Assembly: GCF_004319545.1 (NCBI RefSeq)
Contig: NZ_CP036313.1
Coordinates: 2,296,501-2,360,500, forward strand
DNA length: 64,000 nt
Source: Desulfobacter hydrogenophilus
GTDB lineage: Bacteria > Desulfobacterota > Desulfobacteria > Desulfobacterales > Desulfobacteraceae
Direction of reading: 5' to 3'
Shown here: in pieces, positions 52,438 to 60,268 of the stretch
How the letters are laid out: the number at the start of each line of letters is the position of its first letter
How positions within the stretch are numbered: position 1 is the stretch's first letter
Notes under the pieces: model-generated
The model's input: the letters and a program-made list of their open reading frames with translations, nothing else
Database searches by the model: none
Told to the model about the DNA's origin: nothing
Made by a program: the position numbers and the translations under genes

Positions 52438-52978
52438 ATGGCATATGAAAATGTTTCAACTGAAAATCTTGGGGAACTGACTGTTCTAAGTGAGCAGAGA
52501 GAACAGGTTAAAATATCAACACTGTGGCGTAAAAAAAACAGCGGTTTTGGTATTTGTCAGACATTTTGGATGAGTCTTCTGCCGTCAGCAGGTTGCTGAT
52601 CTTGCCTGTAACGCAGAGCGATTCAGTAAACACAAGGTAGATCTTGTCGTCATCGGGTCGGGTGATCCTGTTCACTTCACGGAATTCCGGGAGAAAACAG
52701 GATATCGCGGGTTACTCTTTTCTGATCCGTCACTAAAAGCTTTTTCAGCGTTAGGGTTTTCAAACGGCCTGAAGGGATTTGTGAGTATCGGATCTGTATT
52801 TAAGGCTGCGTTTGCATTGAAACAAGGCCATCGGCAGGGTTCGATTCAGGGAAGTACACTTCAGCTTGGTGGCGTGATTGTCGTAGATACTTCAGGTACT
52901 GTACGCTACTTTTTTTCATCGGAAAAAGCCGGTGACCACCCAAAGGTTGATGATTTGTTAATGGCACTTGAGGAATAA
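52438..52978 (+). CDS. Probable selenocysteine-containing peroxiredoxin-like protein (SelU/PRXL2 type), frame interrupted at A8
   Basis: Thioredoxin-fold, AhpC/TSA-like oxidoreductase of about 180 residues. From ATG 52438 (ribosome site GAAAGGGG) the frame reads MAYENVSTENLGELTVLSEQ, then VKISTLWRKK. After the run of eight A (52531-52538) the family sequence continues one frame over: TAVLVFVRHFG, then TGA at 52571-52573, then VFCRQQVADLACNAERFSKH and on to the stop at 52978. Relatives have RHFGCxFCRQ here, so the TGA replaces the first Cys of C-x-x-C and is best read as selenocysteine. A hairpin GTCAGC-AGGTT-GCTGAT at 52584-52600, with its loop 16-20 bases after the TGA, resembles the fdhF SECIS. 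Seven rather than eight A would make the gene continuous; sequencing error, slippage or a real mutation are all possible. Confidence 0.7.
52584..52600 (+). promoter_or_regulatory. Putative bacterial SECIS element
   Basis: The stem GTCAGC/GCTGAT (one G-U pair) closes the loop AGGTT. The loop lies 17-21 bases after the in-frame TGA, inside the 3' coding sequence, as in bacterial selenoprotein genes; the E. coli fdhF SECIS loop is AGGUCU, also closed by GC pairs. It would bind SelB to recode UGA. Confidence 0.6.
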
Positions 52979-53060
52979 TCGTTTTTAAGTGTCCCACGAT
53001 AAGTGGATTATTTAAAATAGATTTGATTTCATAGGATAAATATTAACAAAAGGAGGCCTG

Positions 53061-54485
53061 ATGATAAGATTAAAAGAGTCCATTCTCGTTGAACGATCCT
53101 TGGGTTATGTCTATAGATATACCAGTGATTTCAGTCATATTCAGGATTGGGACCCAGGGGTGATTTCTTCGTTCAGGGTAGATCAGAAAAAAATTGGCGT
53201 TGGTTCACGATATGATCTTGTTTTGAAGTTTGGCCCTTTCCGTCCGAAAATGAGATATGAGATTGTTGAGTATGCACCCCTTTCCAGGGTTGTATTGAAC
53301 GGGGTGGGCGAGTCCTTCACGGCAATGGATACCATTGTTTTTACAAAAACAGTCACTGGAACACAAATCGACTACCAGGCAGATATCCGCTTTCATCGGT
53401 TTGGTAACGTTATTGAGAAAATTTTGTCTCCCATAATGAAAAAAACAGGTGAGAACGCCATGGCAGGCCTAAAACATAAACTTTCCCGAACCCAAGATCT
53501 GCCCAATAAAACGATGTGGTTTAAATCAGGGGCTGGCCTGCCTGATTATCTTGCAGATCATTTAATTGTCCCCGGAATGATCCTGTTCAGCCGATTCGGG
53601 TATGCGTTGGGCAGAAGATTCTGGTCAGAACCAAAAGGTGTGCTATACGGAAAAAAGATCGTATTGACAGGCGGCACCTCCGGGATTGGGAAAGCGGCCG
53701 CATTTAAACTTGCAGAAAAAAAAGCCTTTTTAACCATTATCGCCCGGAACCGTATAAAGGCAGAACAGGTTCAGCAGGAAATTGTTAAAAAGACCGGTAA
53801 CCCGCATATTGATTTTCTGATTGCAGACTTAAGCCTGATGCAGGACATAAGGGAGGTCTCAGAAACGCTTAAGGCTTCTAAAAAGAACATTGATGTTCTC
53901 ATTAACAATGCCGGTGCATTGTTTAATGAGCGCAAAAACACCCCAGAAGGATTGGAGCAGACATTTGCGACGGATCTTCTGGGCGTCTTCTTGTTGACAC
54001 AGTATTTAAAGGATGCCCTTGCCGCATCAAAATCTCCAAGAATTATCAATGTATCATCCGGCGGTATGTATACCCAGAAAATTGAGGTAAACGATCTTGA
54101 AAACAGCCAGGGGCAGTATAACGGGGCCAAAGCCTATGCCCGTGCGAAAAGGGGTGTGGTCATTTTGACCCAAATCTGGGCTGAGCAGTTTAAAAAATAT
54201 GGCATACGGGTAAATGCCATGCATCCCGGGTGGGTGGATACCCCGGGTATTGAAAGGTCACTGCCTGAATTCCATCAACTGGTGAAAAGGATTTTAAGAA
54301 CGCCGGAACAAGGTGCGGATACCATTGTTTGGCTGGCATCTTCAAAACGGGCGGGTCAATATACAGGGTTGTTCTGGTTAGACAGGCGTCCCCATGAAAC
54401 CGTCATCTTTCCCGGGACCTGTGAATCAGCACAGGAAAGGCAGATTCTCTGGGAAAAATTAAACGCTTTTCTGTCAAAGGGTTAA
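53061..54485 (+). CDS. SRPBCC-domain/short-chain dehydrogenase fusion
   Basis: A 474-residue fusion. Residues 1-150 look like an SRPBCC (polyketide cyclase/START-like) ligand-binding domain (VERSLGYVYRYTSDFSHIQD, MRYEIVEYAPLSRVVLNGVG). Residues 195-474 are an SDR: GKKIVLTGGTSGIGKAAAF (NAD(P) site), INNAGALFNERK, catalytic Ser in NVSSGG and Tyr-x3-Lys in YARAKRG near 358, and MHPGWVDTPGI. The SRPBCC part may present a lipid-like substrate to the SDR. Ribosome site AAAGGAGGC. It converges with and overlaps by 12 bases the CFA synthase gene, so the two may act on related lipids. Confidence 0.82.
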   Translation: MIRLKESILVERSLGYVYRYTSDFSHIQDWDPGVISSFRVDQKKIGVGSRYDLVLKFGPFRPKMRYEIVEYAPLSRVVLNGVGESFTAMDTIVFTKTVTGTQIDYQADIRFHRFGNVIEKILSPIMKKTGENAMAGLKHKLSRTQDLPNKTMWFKSGAGLPDYLADHLIVPGMILFSRFGYALGRRFWSEPKGVLYGKKIVLTGGTSGIGKAAAFKLAEKKAFLTIIARNRIKAEQVQQEIVKKTGNPHIDFLIADLSLMQDIREVSETLKASKKNIDVLINNAGALFNERKNTPEGLEQTFATDLLGVFLLTQYLKDALAASKSPRIINVSSGGMYTQKIEVNDLENSQGQYNGAKAYARAKRGVVILTQIWAEQFKKYGIRVNAMHPGWVDTPGIERSLPEFHQLVKRILRTPEQGADTIVWLASSKRAGQYTGLFWLDRRPHETVIFPGTCESAQERQILWEKLNAFLSKG

Positions 54486-56435
54486 GCTGACTTGGATATC
54501 GTCTATGCCACCAACGGTAAACCCCGCTTCACATATGGAAAAATAATACATCCATTTTCTGAAGAATGTCTCGTCAAAGCCCAACCTGATGATATTATTC
54601 TTATTTGACAGGAAGCGATCCCGCCAGTGCGCCAGGGTTGTGGCATAGTCGGTGCCCATGTGATGGACATCGGATATATGAAAATCGGTATGTTCTGATA
54701 TGGTGTCTTTAAGAACTTTCAGGCATGGCAGATGACCGCCCGGAAAAATATGTTTTTGAATCCAGTCCCTTTCTTTGCAATAGTTCTTATATCGTTTATC
54801 TTCGATTATGATGGACTGAAAGAGCATCCTGCCGCCGGGTTTTAGAAGAGCTTGCCCCCGTTTGAAATATGTGGAAAGAAACTGTGCCCCCACAGCCTCG
54901 ACCATTTCTATGGAGACAATCCGGTCAAATTTGCCTGTTATATGGCGGTAGTCCTGAAGCTTGATGGTGATCCGGTCTCCAAGCCCTTCATCAATTATGC
55001 GTTGGCATGCCCTGTCATACTGTGCTTTGGAGATTGTAATGCCGGTCACATGACAGCCGGTTTTTTGGGCGGCAAACACCGCAAAACCACCCCACCCGCA
55101 TCCGATTTCAAGAATATGATGGGTGTCCCGGATATCTGCCTGGGTCAGGATACGCATCATTTTATGCTCCTGGGATTTTTCCAGGGAGTCGTCTGGTTGT
55201 TCGAACATGCCGCATGAATACATCATCTGATTATCCAGGAAAAGTTCATAAAAGGCATTGCTCAAATCATAGTGGGCCCGGATGTTTTCCGGGGTATTTT
55301 TTATTGAATTTATGCGACTGTCATGATCGGTTTTTTCCTTTATCCGGGTAAAAAACGAAAGCAGCAGGTTGCCGTCTGAAAAATGATCCCGGTTCTGAAT
55401 TAAGATCTTTAACAATTTCAAAAGGTCCGGGGTATCCCATTCAGAATGCATATATCCTTCACCCAATCCGATCTCACCGTCCAAAATCATTCTTGGGAAG
55501 AAATTTAAGTCCTTTATTTCCATGATCACAGGCGGGGAATCTTCGGGATGGCCAAAATTGATAATCTCCTGATTCGGCATCTTAATCTTAAAGCCGCCGA
55601 TGGTGATTTTTTTCAGTGCCTTGAAAACAAGTTTTTGACAAAGGGTTTCAAAAATCCCCGGTTTTTGTTTTTTCATTGTCATGGGGCTTTGGGGAATCGG
55701 TTTATCATTAAAGGTTAGTTTCTTCCTGAAAAACAGCTTAAATGCATGGGCATATATTCTGGGAATACTTAAGTGGGGAGCAAACGGGTATTTCGATATT
55801 GTTTTTAAATGATTGACAGAGGTCATAGGCACACCCGTTCCCTTGAATTCTGCGGCCAATATTTTTTTGTTATTATTGAACAGCTCGATTTTAATTTCCA
55901 ATTGGTCTTTGGGATCTGAGAAATAAAAGTGGTAAATGCCTTCAACTTTGTTGAATGGGGACACGTGGAATATTTTGGGGGTTTGATATGTTGCAATCCA
56001 TTTGCCGGATCCCGGCGTAGCGGCTTTGAGCACATAGGGATGACGTTCCCCGTAGGTATTGTTGACTTCAGCAATGATTGCCGCAAGTGCATGATCGTTA
56101 GTATAGCAGTAATAAAAACTGACCGGGTTAAACACATAATTAAAATACCGGGCAGATGTGATCATGGTGATATTGGAAACAGACTGTTTGATCTGATGGC
56201 GGCGGAGCAATTCAGATAGTTTTTCCTTGATTGAAAGATTTCCGGGCTGAAGGTAATCCCTGTCATGAATGGATGTGACCGCGGATTTGTTGTAACCAAA
56301 AAGGGGATATCGTTGATTGAGACGTGAAAATTCATCAATATCAAAGGCATACATGTACACAGGATAGGACAGATCATGGTTTACAGGCCAGTAGCGACGA
56401 TGTTTGATTTTTCCTGTAAAAATTTGAGATTTCAT
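54474..56435 (-). CDS. DUF1365-cyclopropane fatty acid synthase fusion
   Basis: A 653-residue fusion. The N-terminal 220 residues are DUF1365 (FTGKIKHRRYWPVNHDLSYP, ITSARYFNYVFNPVSFYYCY, EVNNTYGERHPY). From about 250 comes a CFA/SAM methyltransferase: AHYDLSNAFYELFLDNQMMY, SCGMFEQPDDSLEKSQEHKM, SAM site HHILEIGCGWGGFAVFAAQ near 443, and IVSIEMVEAVGAQFLSTYF. It methylenates or methylates unsaturated phospholipid acyl chains at the membrane. In most bacteria these are two separate genes next to each other; here they are one polypeptide. It overlaps the FAD oxidoreductase gene by four bases. Confidence 0.9.
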   Translation of the reverse strand: MKSQIFTGKIKHRRYWPVNHDLSYPVYMYAFDIDEFSRLNQRYPLFGYNKSAVTSIHDRDYLQPGNLSIKEKLSELLRRHQIKQSVSNITMITSARYFNYVFNPVSFYYCYTNDHALAAIIAEVNNTYGERHPYVLKAATPGSGKWIATYQTPKIFHVSPFNKVEGIYHFYFSDPKDQLEIKIELFNNNKKILAAEFKGTGVPMTSVNHLKTISKYPFAPHLSIPRIYAHAFKLFFRKKLTFNDKPIPQSPMTMKKQKPGIFETLCQKLVFKALKKITIGGFKIKMPNQEIINFGHPEDSPPVIMEIKDLNFFPRMILDGEIGLGEGYMHSEWDTPDLLKLLKILIQNRDHFSDGNLLLSFFTRIKEKTDHDSRINSIKNTPENIRAHYDLSNAFYELFLDNQMMYSCGMFEQPDDSLEKSQEHKMMRILTQADIRDTHHILEIGCGWGGFAVFAAQKTGCHVTGITISKAQYDRACQRIIDEGLGDRITIKLQDYRHITGKFDRIVSIEMVEAVGAQFLSTYFKRGQALLKPGGRMLFQSIIIEDKRYKNYCKERDWIQKHIFPGGHLPCLKVLKDTISEHTDFHISDVHHMGTDYATTLAHWRDRFLSNKNNIIRLGFDETFFRKWMYYFSICEAGFTVGGIDDIQVSLTL

Positions 56436-57712
56436 AAGGTCACCCCGAATTTTTTTCCAACACTTAGTGCGGACTTAACCCCATCTTCATGAAATCCAAA
56501 CCCGAAATATGCCCCGCAGAAAAAAGTGTTATTTTCCCCGTTTAAGGTTGGCAATTTTTCCTGAGACCTAAACGCTTCAAAAGAATATTGAGGATGGGTA
56601 TAATTAAGTTCTTTGATTACATGGGATGGGGGGATTGGGTTTTGTGGATTCAGTGTTACAAAATATCGCTGCTGTGTTTTTAGTCTCTGCAGGTGGGTCA
56701 TGTCATAGCTTACCGTCACCGGGGCATCTGACTTGGCTTTTTTATGACGCCTATAGTTCCAGCTGGCCCAGGCCCTTTTGCTGGGGGGCATGACGCTTGT
56801 ATCCGTATGCAGGAATGTTTTATTTTTTGAATAAGACCAGGCCCCTAAAACTTTTTTTTCACCGGCACTTGGGGTTTTAAGCAGCTTCAAGGCCTGATCG
56901 GCATGGGTGGCGACCACAACGGCATCAAAATCCTGGGGGGTATCATCGTTAAAATCCAAGGTAATGCCGTCTGGCTTACGGGATATTCGAACCACGGCAC
57001 GGTTTTTAACAGCCCTGCCTTTGAATGATTTCAGGAAGGCATTGACATAGGAATGGCTGCCGCCTTTGACAAAATACCAGGGCGGATGGCCGCTTACGTC
57101 TAACAGTCCGTGGTTTTCATAAAATTGGGCAAAGGTTCGGATGGGAAAGCGGCTGATTTGAAAATCTGAGCCCGACCATATGGCTGCTGCCATGGGGATG
57201 ATGAACTGGTCAATGACCTCACGGTGAAGGCCTTTTTGTTTTGCATATTCAGATAATGTGATGTCCGGCAGGCCGTTGGAACGATATTCTTTTCTCAGTA
57301 TCTTAAGAAAGTGTACCATTTCGTAGACAAACCGGAAAAATTTAGGCTTAAGGAGGTTGGCGCGCTGGGCAAATATCGAATTCAGATTTTGGCTGGCATA
57401 ACACAGACCTGTGCTTTCACAAAAGTAGGAAAATGACATATCGGTCCTGCATTTTTTAACGCCGAGCTGCGACAAGAATTTTATAAAATTATGGTAGGTC
57501 CGTTCATTGAGTACGATAAAACCTGTATCCACAGGCGTGCCTGTATCAGGACCGTTGGGGAGGATAACTGTATGGGTATGGCCTCCGAAATAATCATTTT
57601 TTTCAAACAAAGTCACTTTGTGCCGTTTTTGGAGAATATATGCGGCACAAATACCGGAAATGCCGGAACCAATAATGGCGATATTCAAGTCGTTTCGCTG
57701 TTTTAAATCCAT
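56432..57712 (-). CDS. FAD-dependent amine-oxidase-like protein (COG2907 type)
   Basis: Flavoprotein of about 426 residues: FAD-binding IAIIGSGISGICAAYILQK, GGHTHTVILPNGPDTGTPVD, PWYFVKGGSHSYVNAFLKS, and the C-terminal FFCGAYFGFGFHEDGVKSAL. This family is nearly always encoded beside DUF1365 and CFA-synthase-like genes and is believed to take part in fatty-acid modification of membrane lipids, probably by oxidation or desaturation. Start at ATG 57712, seven bases after AAAGGT; the GTG at 57721 is weaker. First gene of the operon; a MITE-like element lies about 30 bases upstream and must carry or separate its promoter. Confidence 0.85.
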   Translation of the reverse strand: MDLKQRNDLNIAIIGSGISGICAAYILQKRHKVTLFEKNDYFGGHTHTVILPNGPDTGTPVDTGFIVLNERTYHNFIKFLSQLGVKKCRTDMSFSYFCESTGLCYASQNLNSIFAQRANLLKPKFFRFVYEMVHFLKILRKEYRSNGLPDITLSEYAKQKGLHREVIDQFIIPMAAAIWSGSDFQISRFPIRTFAQFYENHGLLDVSGHPPWYFVKGGSHSYVNAFLKSFKGRAVKNRAVVRISRKPDGITLDFNDDTPQDFDAVVVATHADQALKLLKTPSAGEKKVLGAWSYSKNKTFLHTDTSVMPPSKRAWASWNYRRHKKAKSDAPVTVSYDMTHLQRLKTQQRYFVTLNPQNPIPPSHVIKELNYTHPQYSFEAFRSQEKLPTLNGENNTFFCGAYFGFGFHEDGVKSALSVGKKFGVTL

Positions 57713-57748
57713 GGCAGCCACCTTTGCAGATACAAAGTCGATTTAAAG

Positions 57749-58013
57749 ATATATATCTCCCCATTCGCTTATTTTTTTTAGTGTTTTGTTAATTTTTACA
57801 CACAATATATTGTGTTATAATACTCTTGCTCAGAAAAATTATGTCATATTTGGAATGCAAAATCATAATTTTTATATGCAAAAAACAAACCATATAAGAA
57901 TTAAAAACTAAAATTATTCAGGATTGTCTTTTTTTAGGCAAATAATGACTCCCCATGATTATAAATTGGCTTTTCTGATTTCAAAATAAGCGAATGGGGA
58001 GATATATTATCAG
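57749..58013. mobile_element. MITE-like element with 25-base inverted ends
   Basis: ATATATCTCCCCATTCGCTT plus ATTTT (about 57753-57778) recurs inverted at about 57984-58008. The 265 AT-rich bases between have no protein frame of note. Inside is the palindrome ACACAATATATTGTGT directly followed by TATAAT (57802-57824), which looks like a promoter with an operator reading rightwards. A target duplication could not be defined. It may be a non-autonomous transposon or a regulatory structure. Confidence 0.6.
57801..57824 (+). promoter_or_regulatory. Operator-like palindrome with -10 box
   Basis: ACACAATATATTGTGT is a perfect 16-base palindrome, immediately followed by a consensus -10 TATAAT and preceded by TTTACA at about 15 bases from the -10. 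No intact gene lies just downstream; the nearest is the possible TetR remnant. Confidence 0.4.
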
Positions 58014-58044
58014 GCTATACCCAATAAGAATAAAAACTGCAAAT

Positions 58045-58152
58045 TCAAAATTGGCCGGAATCCGTTCCCTGGAGTTTTACTCAATAACGGCCATGGCTGA
58101 CCTGATTTCCCGCCGTGGTTACGCCACAACAAGAGTTGAAAGATCCGTGTAG
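58045..58152 (+). pseudogene. Possible N-terminal remnant of a TetR-type regulator
   Basis: A short open stretch reads KLAGIRSLEFYSITAMADLI then SRRGYATTRVERSV and stops. The pattern of A-x2-LI-x-RRGYA-x-T-x-VE resembles the first helix-turn-helix region of TetR regulators. No ribosome site and no continuation were found. Tentative. Confidence 0.3.
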
Positions 58153-58323
58153 GTTACACAAACGTTCATACAAAAAAAACAATGATAGTTTTAGTTGAAG
58201 TGCTGTCTACAAAGCCTCAGTCCGGCAGGTGATGATGGCAAGGTATCCGTCAACCGCTATCTGACGCCTCGTTTTCTATCAGCGCCATTTCATTTAAGAA
58301 CGCATCTAATGTGAGAATTGTTT
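58153..58323. other. Intergenic, nothing recognised
   Basis: About 170 bases downstream of the PNPOx-like gene. No gene or structure was identified. Confidence 0.3.
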
Positions 58324-58773
58324 TCATGGCTTGACGTCAACGACGTTTTGAAACCGGTTGACCATGAAATACCGTTTTATGGAGATGCGGATAAATGCAG
58401 TGGTCGGTGCCCTGGAAAAGTCTTTTAGGTCCGGATGCTTTTTCAGGTATAAATCAAGTGCTTTTTGTGCCATTGATTTATCAATCTCTTCTGAAACACC
58501 GGTTCCCGTAACTGATACGGCGTTGTAGAAATCATCGGCCTTATTTTGGCTGTCATGGACAAGAATAGAAACTTTGGGATTTGCCGTCAGATGTTCGTAT
58601 TTTCGAGTGGTATTGGGGGTTAAAAAATAAAAATATTTAAGATCAGAACTTGAAGCAAATGCAACAAGGTTTGAATATGGCTGGTTGTCTTTCTGGGTTG
58701 AGAGAACCGCAAGATTCTGGGATTCAAACAGCCCGGCAATATTTTTTAATACCTGTTGTCTGTCATCACTCAT
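58324..58773 (-). CDS. Pyridoxamine 5'-phosphate oxidase-like FMN protein
   Basis: Split-barrel flavin-binding protein of 149 residues. Strands AVLSTQKDNQPYSNLVAF, FYFLTPNTTRKYEHLTANPK and VSILVHDSQNK, then AVSVTGTGVSEEID, are typical of the general-stress PNPOx family. It may bind FMN or haem and act as a small reductase; it is not the vitamin B6 enzyme, which has a longer C-terminal part. Single gene. Confidence 0.82.
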   Translation of the reverse strand: MSDDRQQVLKNIAGLFESQNLAVLSTQKDNQPYSNLVAFASSSDLKYFYFLTPNTTRKYEHLTANPKVSILVHDSQNKADDFYNAVSVTGTGVSEEIDKSMAQKALDLYLKKHPDLKDFSRAPTTAFIRISIKRYFMVNRFQNVVDVKP

Positions 58774-58931
58774 ACATCAATCCTATAAGTTTCAACTTTG
58801 TTTGTACATGAAAAATTTGTAACTTAAAAAGCTCTTTCAACTTTCGTTATGGGTTGAGCCTCGGTATTGATAGGCCAAGTCAGCCCATGGCTGTTATAAA
58901 GAATGGCAACGTTATTTGTAAATATAATTTT

Positions 58932-59456
58932 TTAAGAGAAGAGGCGATTCATGCAGAAACCGACGCAGAAAGATGCTGCCACGGTCAAAAGTGTGAAAAG
59001 CAGAACAAAGGGCCAGCCGAACAGGGCGATCATCATCGGAAGAAGGGCGGGTTTGACTGCCCGGTTGACGAGAAAAACGGCCATCAGCGAGGGCGCAGCG
59101 CCCCGTTCCCGCAGTTCCTTGAGAATCGGATACCAGGCAAATATCGGACCTGTTGACAAGATGCCGGCAATAGCGGCAACAAGGGTTTGCTTCACCCCTG
59201 TCCCCTTTTGTGTGAATTTTTCAAACCGCGGCGGAGTTAAGAAGAGATTTAAAGCGACCATAAAACAAAACACCAGGAAAAACGGCAGGATCAGCCGGTA
59301 GAAAAAATCAATGCTGATTTGAAACGCCACCGCTGTTTTTTCAGGCATTATCCACCAGAGCGTAAGATAGAGGGCGACCACGAAAAGGAGAAACAGTACC
59401 TTGAAAGAGTACAGAAATTTAGAAAGTTTTTTTATTGGGCTGTTTGATTGTAACAT
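58932..59456 (-). CDS. Permease, second half of a split transporter
   Basis: A 174-residue membrane protein with five or six hydrophobic segments. The block LVAAIAGILSTGPIFAWYPI, followed by FLVNRAVKPALLPMMIALFG, corresponds to one of the two repeats of ArsP/DUF318-type permeases. It begins nine bases after the stop of the NifX-permease gene, which carries the other half, so the two subunits probably form one transporter. The substrate is unknown. It is a normal gene, not a frameshift product, because it has its own start and an N-terminal cytoplasmic leader. Confidence 0.75.
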   Translation of the reverse strand: MLQSNSPIKKLSKFLYSFKVLFLLFVVALYLTLWWIMPEKTAVAFQISIDFFYRLILPFFLVFCFMVALNLFLTPPRFEKFTQKGTGVKQTLVAAIAGILSTGPIFAWYPILKELRERGAAPSLMAVFLVNRAVKPALLPMMIALFGWPFVLLFTLLTVAASFCVGFCMNRLFS

Positions 59457-59465
59457 GTATTATCA

Positions 59466-60245
59466 CTACATAATCCCTACCATAACAAGTGCGATCCCCA
59501 TGGATAGAATGAAGCACAGAAAATTTCGGGCCACGGCAAAACGTTTGCCAAGGGCTGCACTTTCTGCGGGCAGTTGCACAATCCCGACCGTTACCCAGGC
59601 GCATATCAGGGCAATGACCACGCCGATGCCGATGCCCTGGTCAAGCAGGCTTTTCCCAATGACATAACTGTTGGCGGGATTCCCGGTAAACAAGCTTCCA
59701 ACCAAGGCACCTTTGAAAACACCTTGAAGCGTGTTGCCTGAGAAAAAATCGGACAGGATGCGCTGGGGAATAAACGCGGTCAGCAGGCCAGTCAAAAAGA
59801 CGACGCCTGCGATAACCGGCAGCATGCTGCCGATCTGGGTAAGGGCCTGGCGGCAGGCATTTGTTACCGCCCGGGCATTTGGCAAAAGGGAGGTGCCCAA
59901 CGATTCCTTTGGGAGCGCCGCCGAATCTGCAACATGCTCCCGTTCAAATTGTTCAAGGACCTGCGCGGCCTTGCCGGTCATGCCCGTTACCACCGTGATA
60001 CCCCGAGCCTCAAGCTGCCGCTGACCCACCGGATTTAACCAGCCTGTCAGAAAGGCATCGCATTTTTCGTTAATGGCCATGGTGATGAACTGCAGACCTG
60101 TGCCCGGGCCGGATTTCATCGGCCCTTCAAACCATTGCAGTTCCTTAGACAACATGTCCATCACCAGCAGGTGTGACGCCGTTCCCGGTTTGTTGCTCAC
60201 CTGGGCATCAAGGTTCTGTCCAAGGGCGGTGATGGCAATTTTCAT
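59466..60245 (-). CDS. NifX/NafY-domain fused to permease half
   Basis: A 259-residue fusion. Residues 1-108 are a dinitrogenase iron-molybdenum cofactor-binding-like domain (MKIAITALGQNLDAQVSNKP, CDAFLTGWLNPVGQRQLEAR, ITVVTGMTGKAAQVLEQF). Residues 135-259 are about four membrane segments of an ArsP/DUF318 permease repeat (MLPVIAGVVFLTGLLTAFIP, LVGSLFTGNPANSYVIGKSL). NifX-like domains bind metal clusters or thiolate ligands, so a metal- or cluster-linked substrate is plausible. Second gene of a three-gene unit, between the thioredoxin/HEAT protein and the other permease half. Confidence 0.78.
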   Translation of the reverse strand: MKIAITALGQNLDAQVSNKPGTASHLLVMDMLSKELQWFEGPMKSGPGTGLQFITMAINEKCDAFLTGWLNPVGQRQLEARGITVVTGMTGKAAQVLEQFEREHVADSAALPKESLGTSLLPNARAVTNACRQALTQIGSMLPVIAGVVFLTGLLTAFIPQRILSDFFSGNTLQGVFKGALVGSLFTGNPANSYVIGKSLLDQGIGIGVVIALICAWVTVGIVQLPAESAALGKRFAVARNFLCFILSMGIALVMVGIM

Positions 60246-60268
60246 GGGCGTTTCTCTGGCTTTATTTT

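Noticed and set aside
58932..60245. Frameshifted single permease gene
   Set aside because: Both halves have their own start and intact ends, and permeases of this kind are known as two-gene pairs; the nine-base gap is normal operon spacing.
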